NCBI RefSeq assembly: GCF_013410115.1
Contig: NZ_JACCCV010000002.1
Location: 1,054,001-1,118,000 of the forward strand
DNA from: Tunturiibacter gelidiferens
GTDB lineage: Bacteria > Acidobacteriota > Terriglobia > Terriglobales > Acidobacteriaceae
Length of the DNA stretch: 64,000 nucleotides
Direction of reading: 5' to 3'
Shown: positions 1-7,937 of the stretch, piece by piece
Layout: each line of letters starts with the position of its first letter
Numbering within the stretch: the stretch's first letter is position 1
Translations under genes and position numbers: made by a program
The notes under the pieces: generated by a model
Database searches by the model: none
What the model was told of the DNA's origin: nothing
What the model saw: the letters and a program-made list of their open reading frames with translations, nothing else

Positions 1-861
1 CAGTTCCAGATCTTCAGCGAGAGCATGCTGAAGGAGACGGCAGAGCGACTGACGATGGAGCATGCACTGCGCCACGCATTGACGAATAAAGAGCTCAGCA
101 TGCATTATCAGCCACAGATCTCGCTGACCACCGGAGCCGTTACCGGCATGGAAGCGTTGCTCCGCTGGAATCATCCTAGACTTGGAAGCATCTCGCCATC
201 GCAATTTATTCCATTGGCAGAAGAGACTGGACTCATTGTGCCGATCGGGGAGTGGGCCTTTATGACCGCATGCTGCGAGGGGAAGGCGCTGCAGGACGAG
301 CTTGGGATGGATCTAACGGTCTCAATCAATCTGTCGCCACGGCAGTTTCAGCAAAAAAATCTCGTCCCTATTGTTGAACATTCGCTGTCGAAGAGCGGTC
401 TCTCTCCCGAGAAACTACAGATCGAAATCACGGAAAATATGTTGATGGTCAACTCCGAGCATGTTCTGGACAAGTTGCAGAGAATGAGGGAGCTGGGAGT
501 CCGTATCTCCATTGACGACTTCGGCACGGGATTCTGCAGCTTCTCGTATCTGCTGGAATATCAGGTCGACCGGCTGAAGATCGATCAGAGCTTCGTGAAG
601 AAGGCCGGAACCGACGCCAATGCCGCGGCCGTGGTTCGAACGATTATCGCGATGTCTCACGGGCTAAATATTAAAGTAGTCGCCGAAGGGGTCGAGACCG
701 ATGAACAGATGCGATTTTTGTTGCGAAGGAAGTGTGACGAAGCGCAGGGCAACTTCATTGCGAAACCTGTGGCGATGGCGGAGTTCAGTGACGTGATAAG
801 GCAGTACGCCAACGGCCCCGCCGCTCGTGCCTCGGAGCCCGTTACCGGATTGGTTCGGTAG
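1..861 (+). CDS. EAL-domain c-di-GMP phosphodiesterase, 5' truncated by window edge
   Basis: The reading frame is open from base 1, so the first ATG (25) is internal. What is visible is the short linker that usually follows a GGDEF domain and a whole EAL domain, which hydrolyses cyclic di-GMP to pGpG. The catalytic set is present: the EALLRW signature, INLSPRQF (Asn metal ligand), ITE, the DDFGTG double Asp, LKID (Lys) and AEGVET (Glu), so the domain should be active. The upstream sensor and/or GGDEF half lies outside the window. No terminator is evident after the stop. Confidence 0.93.
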   Translation, partial: QFQIFSESMLKETAERLTMEHALRHALTNKELSMHYQPQISLTTGAVTGMEALLRWNHPRLGSISPSQFIPLAEETGLIVPIGEWAFMTACCEGKALQDELGMDLTVSINLSPRQFQQKNLVPIVEHSLSKSGLSPEKLQIEITENMLMVNSEHVLDKLQRMRELGVRISIDDFGTGFCSFSYLLEYQVDRLKIDQSFVKKAGTDANAAAVVRTIIAMSHGLNIKVVAEGVETDEQMRFLLRRKCDEAQGNFIAKPVAMAEFSDVIRQYANGPAARASEPVTGLVR

Positions 862-946
862 AGGACTTTTGGCACAGCGACGATCGCGACGGAGGTATCC
901 CTGGGCGCGCGACAACCGCTGAATCTTCAGAAACTACTTGTGATTG

Positions 947-1207
947 CTAGGTCGTTGCCCGGCTGCGCTTGATCAGGTGGTAGATGCCCAACAAGATGAG
1001 GGCACCGACAAGCGACATCAGAAAGCCAGCGGACTGATCAGGCTCATAGTGACCAATAGCCCGGCCGAGGAAGGTCCCGAGGAAGGACCCTGCTATGCCG
1101 ATCAACATCGTAATGAAGATGCCACCGGGCTCTTTGCCCGGAATGATGAGCTTGGCAAGCGCACCGACGATGAGACCGATGAGAGCCGTCCAAAGCAGAT
1201 GAAACAT
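947..1207 (-). CDS. GlsB/YeaQ/YmgE-type small membrane protein
   Basis: An 86-residue hydrophobic protein with about three membrane segments and the glycine-rich pattern of the transglycosylase-associated (GlsB/YeaQ/YmgE) family, a stress-linked inner-membrane family of unknown biochemical activity. The frame is open further upstream, but the start at 1207 is chosen because GGAGG lies at 1215-1219 just before it and because the family begins directly with the first hydrophobic helix. It ends in a basic tail (KRSR). Confidence 0.85.
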   Translation of the reverse strand: MFHLLWTALIGLIVGALAKLIIPGKEPGGIFITMLIGIAGSFLGTFLGRAIGHYEPDQSAGFLMSLVGALILLGIYHLIKRSRATT

Positions 1208-1400
1208 AGCTGATCCTCCGTGTTTGGTTTTCCGGGGCGGCCGGATACGTCTCGCTGGATGGGAGAAGGATACTCTTACTTTGTGCCGACGCAAGAGTTT
1301 GATCTTGCTGATTCGGAGATTTTCGGTAAGAGAGTACGGCGGGTGGGCGCGCTTTATCCGGTCAACAAGACAACCACGTTGCAGATCGGCGAATGACGAC

Positions 1401-1790
1401 TTAGGCACTGCGGACGATCAGATCGTTCTTCCAAAGAGCCAGGACCACGTCCATCTGGCTGTTGTGCGCGATGTCTTCGCCGTCGGTGACCTCAGCCCAG
1501 AGCGTAGAGACAGTCTTGTGGGTGCCTGCGTTGAGAAGCGCTACGGCACGAAGAGCATAGGCCTTGGCCTTGTTGGATGGAGCATATTGCCCGGCAGGAA
1601 TTCCCTTTACCAGGCCGGCTTCACAAAGACTGAGGAAGGCGAACCGGGGGCCACCCTTTCGCTGGGCCGAGGGGCTGGTCGGATAGAGTTTTGCGGTCGC
1701 CTGGTCCCAGCGAGCTGCGGGCGTGATCGATTTGCCGTAGGTATCCATGCGGGCCGCGATCAGAGCGGCCTCGCCGTATTTGTTCGCCAT
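1401..1790 (-). CDS. conserved hypothetical protein (possibly DUF6979-like)
   Basis: A 129-residue soluble protein starting MANKYGEAALIAARM with an AGGAGAG ribosome site just upstream. It has no signal peptide or membrane segment. It resembles small uncharacterised proteins found in scattered soil bacteria; the DUF6979 suggestion is from memory and unverified. No catalytic motif is recognised. It shares the strand of the gene at 947-1207, but nothing shows they work together. Confidence 0.65.
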   Translation of the reverse strand: MANKYGEAALIAARMDTYGKSITPAARWDQATAKLYPTSPSAQRKGGPRFAFLSLCEAGLVKGIPAGQYAPSNKAKAYALRAVALLNAGTHKTVSTLWAEVTDGEDIAHNSQMDVVLALWKNDLIVRSA

Positions 1791-1926
1791 AGTATCTCTC
1801 CTGTGAGGATTGTTTCAGATCCGGTAGCAGGCGTGATCGCCGCTCGCACGCGATCGTGCTGCCGAGGCGGTCTCGCCCAAACCTGACGATCGATTGCCGA
1901 ATCGTCCTGCGACGCTCCCGGTCTGG

Positions 1927-2643
1927 TCAGGTCTTTGAAGTTGGCTTGGTCGAACTTTGTTTCGTCGGGCCGGTGCCTGATGGGTCAAGTGCGGTGTCTT
2001 GCCAGAGCTTGATGCCGCCGTCTATCGCGTTTGTGTTCGCGCCCAGAATCACATGATTGGGCAGGGACTTCATCATCTTGGCGTTGCCACCGCCGAGGAG
2101 CACGGTGTCGCAGACCATCGCGGCCTTGAGGCGGCTAATGATGTCGAGGACGGACTTTCTCCAGCGCTTGACTCCGCGACGTTCGAGGCCCACGAGACCG
2201 ATGTACTGTTCGTAGGTCAGCCCTTTTTTGTAAGGCAGATGAGCGAGTTCGAGCGGGATGATGACGCCATCGAAGATCATTGCCGAGCCTAGGCCGGTGC
2301 CGGTGCCGAGGAAGAGCATGCGCCCTCCTTTGTAACCGCCGAGAGCCTGCATCGCGGCGTCGTTAATGAAGCGGAGGGGCTTGCCGAATGCCTTCTCGTA
2401 TGGAAAATCGATCCAGCCTCCGCCGAGGTTATGGGGTTCGGCGATCGGACGATGGTGGACGACCGGACCAGGGTAGCCGATGGAGACGCAGTCGTAGGTC
2501 CATCCGGCGGTGGCGGCGAGGACGTCTTGGGTCATTTGTTCAGCGGTCATGGTGGGACCGGAGGGGATCTTGATAGGGACGCGCATGTCGGTCGAGGCAA
2601 CCTTGATGTTGGTGCCCCCGATGTCGATGACCAGAACTTTCAT
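1927..2643 (-). CDS. ROK-family sugar kinase, polyphosphate-glucokinase-like
   Basis: A 238-residue protein of the ROK/actin-like ATPase fold. The N-terminus has the phosphate-1 loop DIGGTNIK, a central NDA carries the likely catalytic Asp, and FLGTGTGLGSA is the phosphate-2 loop, followed by an ELAHL sugar-binding segment in the place of the ExGH of ROK kinases. The cysteine zinc cluster of classical ROK repressors and kinases is absent, as in polyphosphate/ATP glucokinases (PpgK), so it probably phosphorylates glucose. Start 2643 is set by homology; the 44 upstream in-frame codons read through a GC-rich palindrome and look non-coding. No clear ribosome site. The C-terminal tail is rich in T, K, P and S. 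Confidence 0.8.
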   Translation of the reverse strand: MKVLVIDIGGTNIKVASTDMRVPIKIPSGPTMTAEQMTQDVLAATAGWTYDCVSIGYPGPVVHHRPIAEPHNLGGGWIDFPYEKAFGKPLRFINDAAMQALGGYKGGRMLFLGTGTGLGSAMIFDGVIIPLELAHLPYKKGLTYEQYIGLVGLERRGVKRWRKSVLDIISRLKAAMVCDTVLLGGGNAKMMKSLPNHVILGANTNAIDGGIKLWQDTALDPSGTGPTKQSSTKPTSKT

Positions 2644-3206
2644 TGAATTGGATGTTAGCAGCGTTGCGGATACCTTTGGATACTTTGGCGGAAGGTGATC
2701 AAAACGGACGCTCCAGACTTCCGGGGGGTACCCCCTGGGGGGGTTATACCACTCAAGTATCGCTTTTTCAGCCACTTACAATTTAGCCTCTCTCTAAAAT
2801 TAACATAGCAAAGGACTTATAGGCAAAAACGTCATTCCATTGGGGTTATAGCCTTGGTCACCAACACTCGACGTATTCGGTCCTTCACCCTAGAACCTAA
2901 TTTCAATTTTACAGGATGGGACATAACTTATACGCCACGCCAAAAGCCTTACTGGACGCGGGTTTTAGCGCGTTTGGGGGTTGACAGCCATTTTTACAGG
3001 GAAGTTTGCCCATGTCTTTGCCTCTGTAAAAAAGTGGCGGGTTCTGTGGGTAGCGCTACAAAGGGTTTTCGGTAGTTCTCCCAATAGTCAAAGCGAAAAC
3101 AAAGCGAATCTAAATTAATGAAGACATTATGAATCTTTTCGTTTGCATATTTTCTATCCGAATAAGTCTCTCAATACAATTGGTTTACATTTTTAAGACA
3201 TTTTTA
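2644..3206. other. long AT-rich intergenic region without a supported gene
   Basis: More than 560 bases with lower GC than the neighbours and no convincing ORF; a 73-codon plus-strand frame at 2854-3075 has no ribosome site and no family resemblance. It holds the palindromic GC block listed separately. Confidence 0.6.
2711..2830. repeat. candidate dispersed intergenic repeat with GGGGGTACCCCC core
   Basis: A perfect 12-base palindrome GGGGGTACCCCC (2724-2735) is followed by a second G-run and then by an AT-rich segment containing a GCAAAGGACTTATAGG-like stretch. I recall similar blocks in spacers of other Acidobacteriaceae genomes, so it may be one member of a repeat family; only one copy is present here. 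Confidence 0.4.
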
Positions 3207-3236
3207 TTGACAGTCGTATTTTATTTGGTTTATTGT
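3207..3236 (+). promoter_or_regulatory. candidate sigma70-type promoter for the TonB-C protein gene
   Basis: A perfect TTGACA (3207-3212) is followed after 18 bases by TATTGT (3231-3236), inside an AT-rich stretch and about 35 bases before the chosen ATG at 3271. Inferred by consensus only. Confidence 0.45.
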
Positions 3237-3270
3237 GGTGATGGGCACATATGCCCTAGGAATTGATAAT

Positions 3271-3732
3271 ATGCGTCGAATCATTGTGGCCACTCTCGCC
3301 CTGTCCCCCATGTTGCTTCACGCTCAGGCAAATTCGCCTGCAAAAACCCAGACCTCTGCCGCCAACCTGCGCGCTGAGCTGGTTGCCGCACCGTTTGCCG
3401 GCGCTGAGTCCGATCGCGGTTCCTCTACAACCGCGGCTCCTGTTCGGATCTCCACCGGAGTCAATGTTCCCAAGTTGATTTACACCGTCGCGGTCGAATC
3501 GGACGCCGACTTCGCTCCAACGACCCAGTTTGAGCGAACCGCTGTTGTTGCGATGACGGTCGACCCGAGCGGTAAGCCGACGGATCTAAAGATCGTTCAG
3601 TCGGTCAACCCAGTGATGGACCGTAACGTTCTGGCTGCGGTCAGTCAGTATCGCTTCACTCCGGGCACACTGGATGACCAGCCTACTGCGGTTCCGGTCA
3701 ATCTGGCGGTTGTTCTGCGTGGAGCCCGTTAG
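3271..3732 (+). CDS. secreted protein with TonB C-terminal-like domain
   Basis: A 153-residue protein. Residues 1-19 form a signal peptide (MRRIIVATLALSPMLLHAQA) with a probable cleavage after AQA. The C-terminal half (about residues 80-153) matches the TonB C-terminal fold used in energy-transducing proteins: VVAMTVDPSGKPTDLKI, then VLAAVSQYRFTPGTLDDQP. There is no transmembrane anchor or Pro-rich linker, so it is a free periplasmic TonB-C protein rather than a true TonB. The start at 3271 is preferred to upstream ATGs because it begins the signal peptide and has AGGA upstream. A strong terminator follows. Confidence 0.78.
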   Translation: MRRIIVATLALSPMLLHAQANSPAKTQTSAANLRAELVAAPFAGAESDRGSSTTAAPVRISTGVNVPKLIYTVAVESDADFAPTTQFERTAVVAMTVDPSGKPTDLKIVQSVNPVMDRNVLAAVSQYRFTPGTLDDQPTAVPVNLAVVLRGAR

Positions 3733-3798
3733 TTCCCTGTTTGACTGACAGCCCTCCCTTCAGCGGAGATCGTTGATGTGGGCCTGGTTCAAGCTGAA

Positions 3799-3827
3799 AG
3801 GCAGACTCTTTAGAGTCTGCCTTTTTT
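3799..3827 (+). terminator. bidirectional rho-independent terminator
   Basis: A perfect 10-bp stem (AGGCAGACTC / GAGTCTGCCT) with a TTTA loop and a six-T tract. The A-run on the left lets it also end the minus-strand small gene at 3846-4022. Confidence 0.88.
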
Positions 3828-3845
3828 GCGTTGCAAGAAGAGGCG

Positions 3846-4022
3846 TTATTGTTGGGAGGCTGGAGTGGCGGTGGGGCTGCTCTGCCCTTTGCCATTGGGA
3901 TTTGGGCGCAAGACAAGGAAGACCGCGATCGCTCCAGCGATGACGCAGGCGATGACGATCAGCAGGATGGGGCTGCAGAAGGCTTGTCTCTTCTCAGGCG
4001 GCGGGGTGGGGGAGGAGGCCAT
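3846..4022 (-). CDS. small single-pass membrane protein
   Basis: A 58-codon frame: ATG at 4022, TAA at 3846. The translation has a short Pro/Ser-rich N-terminus (MASSPTPPPEKRQ), one strong hydrophobic helix of about 22 residues (SPILLIVIACVIAGAIAVFL), then a basic and polar tail ending in TPASQQ. The layout (cytosolic tip, one helix, short tail) and the terminator immediately downstream argue for a real gene. The ribosome site is weak. No family recognised. Confidence 0.55.
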   Translation of the reverse strand: MASSPTPPPEKRQAFCSPILLIVIACVIAGAIAVFLVLRPNPNGKGQSSPTATPASQQ

Positions 4023-4430
4023 GGGTGGTTGGATGCAGAATGTGGAGGTCCGCGTTTTTTTATAGGTGCTGAAAGGGTGTATTTCGCGGGGGTTTTTGCG
4101 AAAACGTGACGGCTGCGTGAGGTCTTTTGACGGTGTGATCGCGGTGGGATGCGTGGTAAACGTGGTGAATCAATACCATCAAGATGCTAGATAAAAAATA
4201 CGCCAGTTTTGTCGAATTTATTTTCGTCCACGGATGGGGGTGCGAACCGGTTGCGCTTCGTTGGTGGCGAGAGGCTTTTCACTGGTGGGTTCCGGACCTG
4301 AAATGGCGGCTCTGGGGCTGTGGCAAGCGATTTCGCTTGATTGGCGGGAGTGCGGGGTGGGATACTTCGGGTGAAAATGCGATGAATCGACGCGCGCGGC
4401 CTGGGCCGAGAGGACCTGCGAGTGCTCCCC
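4023..4430. other. intergenic region, no supported gene
   Basis: About 400 bases with short spurious frames only. The DUF418 ribosome site (GGAGGG, 4431-4436) lies just after it. No clear promoter or repeat was identified. Confidence 0.55.
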
Positions 4431-4440
4431 GGAGGGAAGC

Positions 4441-5883
4441 ATGGCGAGTGTTGCTGGAGTGGGTGTTGATGAGGGCATGATCGCTCCCGGGGCTGCCGAG
4501 GAGTTGGCTGGACCGGCGCACGCTGAACTGAGCGCCACGAGGCCAGTAGCGCGCGGGGAGCGGATAAGCAGCATGGATGTGCTGCGGGGCTTTTCGCTGA
4601 TGGGCATCCTGGTGATGAACATCTGTGAATTCGCTTATGGATTTCGTAACTATGCGTATCCTCTGAGCACGGTGAAACCGGTGTTCGATGGACCGCACTG
4701 GAAGATCAATACGACTGTGTGGTTTCTGCGCTGGATCTTTGCCGAGGGCAAGATGCGTGCGCTGTTTTCCATGCTGTTTGGGGCGGGTGTGATCCTGCTG
4801 ACGGAGCGGGCGCTGGCGCGAGGAGCAGGGATCAAGGCGGCCGACATCTTTACGCGGCGGAACATATGGCTGGTGCTGATCGGGATGATTCACGGTTACC
4901 TGATCTGGGACGGCGACATCCTGTTTTACTACGGCGTGGCGGCGTTGCTGTTTCTGTTTCCCTTCCGCAATGTTCGGGTGAAGCGCCTGATGTGGACGGC
5001 GGGCGTCATTCTGTTTCTCAACTCCGTGCTGATGATGGGGGGGCAGTACGGAAGCGCATACAGCGCGAAGCAGGCCGCGGCGAAGGCCAATGCGAAGCTG
5101 GCGCAACACCAGACGCTTACTGAGGATGAGATCGGCGATCTGAAGAAGTGGCAGAGCACGCAGGACAGATGGCGTGCTCCGGACAAGAAGAAGTACGAAG
5201 ATATCGCCGCGATGCAGAAGGGGTATTTGAAGGCGCAGGGGCACGTGGCTGGGAATGTGTTGATGGGCGAGTTGAAGGGCGCTTACTTCGGGTTCGGCGA
5301 CTGGGTCGGGCTGATGCTTCTTGGCATGGCGCTGTACAAGAATGGTTTTTTGCCGGGCCGCTTAAGCTTGAAGACGTACGCGTGGATCGCGGTGATCGGA
5401 CTCGGGGTAGGCTGGGCTGTGACGGGGGTTGGCGCGTGGAAGGCATGGGCGGGACACTTCGACATGTTCAAAACTCTGATCTGGATGCAGGCTCCATATG
5501 ACATAGGGAGGATTGCAGGAGCGCTGGGGAATGCTGCGCTGCTGCTGATTCTGTTGAAGACGGGAGTGTTCAAGTGGCTGCTGGCACGGATCGCATCGGT
5601 CGGACAGATGGCGCTGTCGAACTATCTGCTGACGAGCATCACGATGAAGACGATCTTCGTGTGGGGCGCCTGGCACTGGTACGGCTATGTGGAGTACTAC
5701 AAGATCTACTATGCGGTGCTGGGAATGTGGATCTTCAATATGGCGTTCAGCTCGATCTGGCTGCGGTACTTTGAGTTTGGTCCGATGGAGTGGGTGTGGC
5801 GTTCGCTGACGTACTGGAAGCGGCAGCCGATGCGGATTCGGGCGGTGGCTCCGGCGCCGGTGGTTGCCGACGCTACTGTTTGA
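4441..5883 (+). CDS. DUF418-family multi-pass membrane protein
   Basis: A 480-residue inner-membrane protein. After a 40-residue hydrophilic N-terminus comes RISSMDVLRGFSLMGILVMN, the signature opening of DUF418/YeiB proteins, followed by roughly eight to ten membrane helices. The C-terminal part carries the DUF418 block (GQMALSNYLLTSI ... FNMAFSSIWLRYFEFGPMEWVWRSLTYW). The family is related to acyltransferase-3-like and heparan-acetyltransferase-like membrane proteins, but its biochemical role is not settled. GGAGGG precedes the ATG. The DinB gene starts two bases after the stop, so the two are probably cotranscribed. Confidence 0.9.
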   Translation: MASVAGVGVDEGMIAPGAAEELAGPAHAELSATRPVARGERISSMDVLRGFSLMGILVMNICEFAYGFRNYAYPLSTVKPVFDGPHWKINTTVWFLRWIFAEGKMRALFSMLFGAGVILLTERALARGAGIKAADIFTRRNIWLVLIGMIHGYLIWDGDILFYYGVAALLFLFPFRNVRVKRLMWTAGVILFLNSVLMMGGQYGSAYSAKQAAAKANAKLAQHQTLTEDEIGDLKKWQSTQDRWRAPDKKKYEDIAAMQKGYLKAQGHVAGNVLMGELKGAYFGFGDWVGLMLLGMALYKNGFLPGRLSLKTYAWIAVIGLGVGWAVTGVGAWKAWAGHFDMFKTLIWMQAPYDIGRIAGALGNAALLLILLKTGVFKWLLARIASVGQMALSNYLLTSITMKTIFVWGAWHWYGYVEYYKIYYAVLGMWIFNMAFSSIWLRYFEFGPMEWVWRSLTYWKRQPMRIRAVAPAPVVADATV

Positions 5884-5885
5884 CC

Positions 5886-6452
5886 ATGCGTCAACACGAG
5901 GTTCGCACGCAGCTTGGCCGGGTACCAGTTCAGATGTTTGCGGCCAACGATCGCATGAACCAGATGCTGATCGAACATCTTGATCCTGCGGCGTGGAGAG
6001 CCAAGCCGCCGGCCAAACCGCCGGATAAGGCTCGCACCATTGCAGCGATCTTCACGCACGTGCATAACGTCCGCTGCAAGTGGGTCAGGCTTACGGCTCC
6101 GCATCTGAAGGTTCCACTACAACTGAACCGCGCGCACTGCACGCCGCAGCAGGCTCGTGAGGGATTGGCCGAGAGCGCCGCTCGCTGCGAGGAGATGCTG
6201 GCTGAAGCGCTGGGTGGTGAGGGCGGCCGCATCGAGAAGTTTCGCCGGGACGGGTGGGCTCCGGAGTGGCCGGCTGGCGTGGAGATGCTTTGCTACATGC
6301 TTGCTCACGAAGCTCACCATCGTGGTCAGGTGTGCATGCTCGCGCATCAGATGGGATTTGCGTTGCCGTATGAGGCGTCGGACGGGATCTGGAACTGGGA
6401 GAAGCTTTGGAGAGAGTGCGGGTGGCCTCGCGGTCCCGGCTACGGTTCTTAG
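5886..6452 (+). CDS. DinB-family four-helix metal-dependent protein
   Basis: A 188-residue DinB/YfiT-like protein with a probable metal triad: a His in FTHVHNVRCKW (about residue 59) and the HEAHHRGQ motif in the last third. Family members include thiol-dependent S-transferases (mycothiol- or bacillithiol-dependent), but the substrate cannot be read from sequence. The start at 5886 is chosen because it lies just after the DUF418 stop; the longer frame overlaps DUF418 and is out of character. Confidence 0.83.
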   Translation: MRQHEVRTQLGRVPVQMFAANDRMNQMLIEHLDPAAWRAKPPAKPPDKARTIAAIFTHVHNVRCKWVRLTAPHLKVPLQLNRAHCTPQQAREGLAESAARCEEMLAEALGGEGGRIEKFRRDGWAPEWPAGVEMLCYMLAHEAHHRGQVCMLAHQMGFALPYEASDGIWNWEKLWRECGWPRGPGYGS

Positions 6453-6453
6453 A

Positions 6454-6909
6454 TCATGTGGTTGCCTGCAGTAGTTTTTTTGGGTTGTAGACGTAAGTCA
6501 GGAACGCGTATCCCCACGGAACTGCGACGATGGGGAGTATGACCCACAGAAACGCGGAGGTGGTGCCTTCGGCTGATGAACCCGCCAACGTGCCCTTCGA
6601 CCAGAGTGGGTACGCCACTACGATGAGCCACATGACTTTGTAGAAGACCTCGAGCAGCACGATCGGCAGCATCTTGAGAGGGCGAATGATTCCCAGGCCA
6701 GCCAGGGTGGCGAAGGCTGTCCAGAGGCACCACGCGACGGCATCCATTGGCTCCCACGGTCCCTGATGAGTGAGGATGTGGGTCCAGGTTTCTTTGCCCA
6801 GCACGAAGAACATCAGGATGTAGAGCAGGCGCAGGAGATAGATGTTGATGGGGCGGACGCCATCGTATTTTGCGGAGGGTTGAAAGATGTACCTGGGGCT
6901 AAAGGTCAT
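6454..6909 (-). CDS. hypothetical four-helix membrane protein
   Basis: A 151-residue protein with about four membrane helices (roughly residues 22-38, 58-75, 80-98 and 118-140), starting MTFSPRYIFQPSAKYDGVRP. GAGG lies 8 bases before the ATG. Its stop is one base from the convergent DinB stop, so there is no room for a terminator between them. Family not recognised. Confidence 0.72.
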   Translation of the reverse strand: MTFSPRYIFQPSAKYDGVRPINIYLLRLLYILMFFVLGKETWTHILTHQGPWEPMDAVAWCLWTAFATLAGLGIIRPLKMLPIVLLEVFYKVMWLIVVAYPLWSKGTLAGSSAEGTTSAFLWVILPIVAVPWGYAFLTYVYNPKKLLQATT

Positions 6910-7271
6910 GGAAGTATCCTCGACTCGCAGTGCACTGCGCTTCCCGGTAGCACGTGCACACTAGACCAAACTCGGCTTGGGTGGCAGGTCTCTATAGATA
7001 ACACACTGCAAGGTTGATACAAGGTACCACTTGGACTGCGGCTGTCTCGACTGAGGAGGTGGACCCAAAGCGCGGAGAGCGGGATGACCTTCGATCAGCT
7101 TGAACCGTCCGCAAATGCGCTGTGAACCATCACGATGTTCTTGACTGATGCAGGAGCCAGAGCATCCTTCCCTGATTGTCATCTCTCAGTGGCTTGTGAT
7201 GCGGGACATTACGGTGTGGCGTCGCTGTTCTACATCGCTCGACGAATTGGTTGCGCCGGTTTGACGTGTCG
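6910..7271. other. intergenic region, no supported gene
   Basis: About 360 bases between two minus-strand genes. Only short overlapping frames without ribosome sites were seen. Confidence 0.5.
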
Positions 7272-7922
7272 TCATTTCACCTGGACATCAAAAAGGGTTA
7301 TTAGCAGGGCAGCTTGGTCTGAGCTGATGGTGAGACCGCTCATGGTGGCTGGTGTCCCCCGAAGGCCGTCGAGCCGGCAGCCGCGAATATCCGCACCAAT
7401 GAGCTTCACGTGTGACAGGTCCGCGCGGCTGAGGTCGCAGTCGCGAAAGATGGTGCCGGACAGATCGGCGCTGTAGAAGTCTGCATCGGTCAGGTTGCAG
7501 TTCTCGAAGACGCAGTGTTGAAGGCGCGCCATTCGCAGGAGAGCGAAGTCCAGCTTGCACTCTTTGAAGAGGACGCTCTTCAGTTGGGCATCGGTGAAGA
7601 TAGCGCCGGTGAGTCTCGTTGAGACGAACTCCACGCGCTCGATGGAGCTTGCCTTCAGGTCACCGTTCGCCAGATCGGAGCTTTCGATGCGGGAGTCGTG
7701 CAAGTGCAGCCCGTGTGCTGTTGGATCAGCCAGCGAGACGGAGTTTAGAAGACAGCGATCGATTCTCGCGGGTTGTCCGCGCGGACTTAGAAGCGGAGGC
7801 AAAGCCATGTCTGACCCTGTGGCGTCGCTTACCTGCCCGGATTCGAACTGCTCGGTAAAAGTCTCCGTGAGTAGATCAAACTCTATCTGCGGGGCGATGC
7901 GGCCCTTGGTCTTCGTCGCCAT
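7272..7922 (-). CDS. pentapeptide-repeat protein
   Basis: A 216-residue protein. From about residue 75 to 190 it shows consecutive A(D/N)LxX-type pentapeptides (LANGDLKASS, LTDADFYSADLSGTIF, LSRADLSHVKLIGADI), predicting a right-handed quadrilateral beta-helix. It has no signal peptide, so it is probably cytosolic. Some family members mimic DNA and protect gyrase, but that cannot be assumed. It starts 15 bases after the stop of the vanadium haloperoxidase frame on the same strand, so both may be on one transcript. Confidence 0.85.
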   Translation of the reverse strand: MATKTKGRIAPQIEFDLLTETFTEQFESGQVSDATGSDMALPPLLSPRGQPARIDRCLLNSVSLADPTAHGLHLHDSRIESSDLANGDLKASSIERVEFVSTRLTGAIFTDAQLKSVLFKECKLDFALLRMARLQHCVFENCNLTDADFYSADLSGTIFRDCDLSRADLSHVKLIGADIRGCRLDGLRGTPATMSGLTISSDQAALLITLFDVQVK

Positions 7923-7937
7923 GCTTCCAGAATATCC

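Noticed and set aside
2854-3075. 73-codon frame in the long AT-rich spacer
   Set aside because: No ribosome site, no hydrophobic or domain pattern and no recognisable family.
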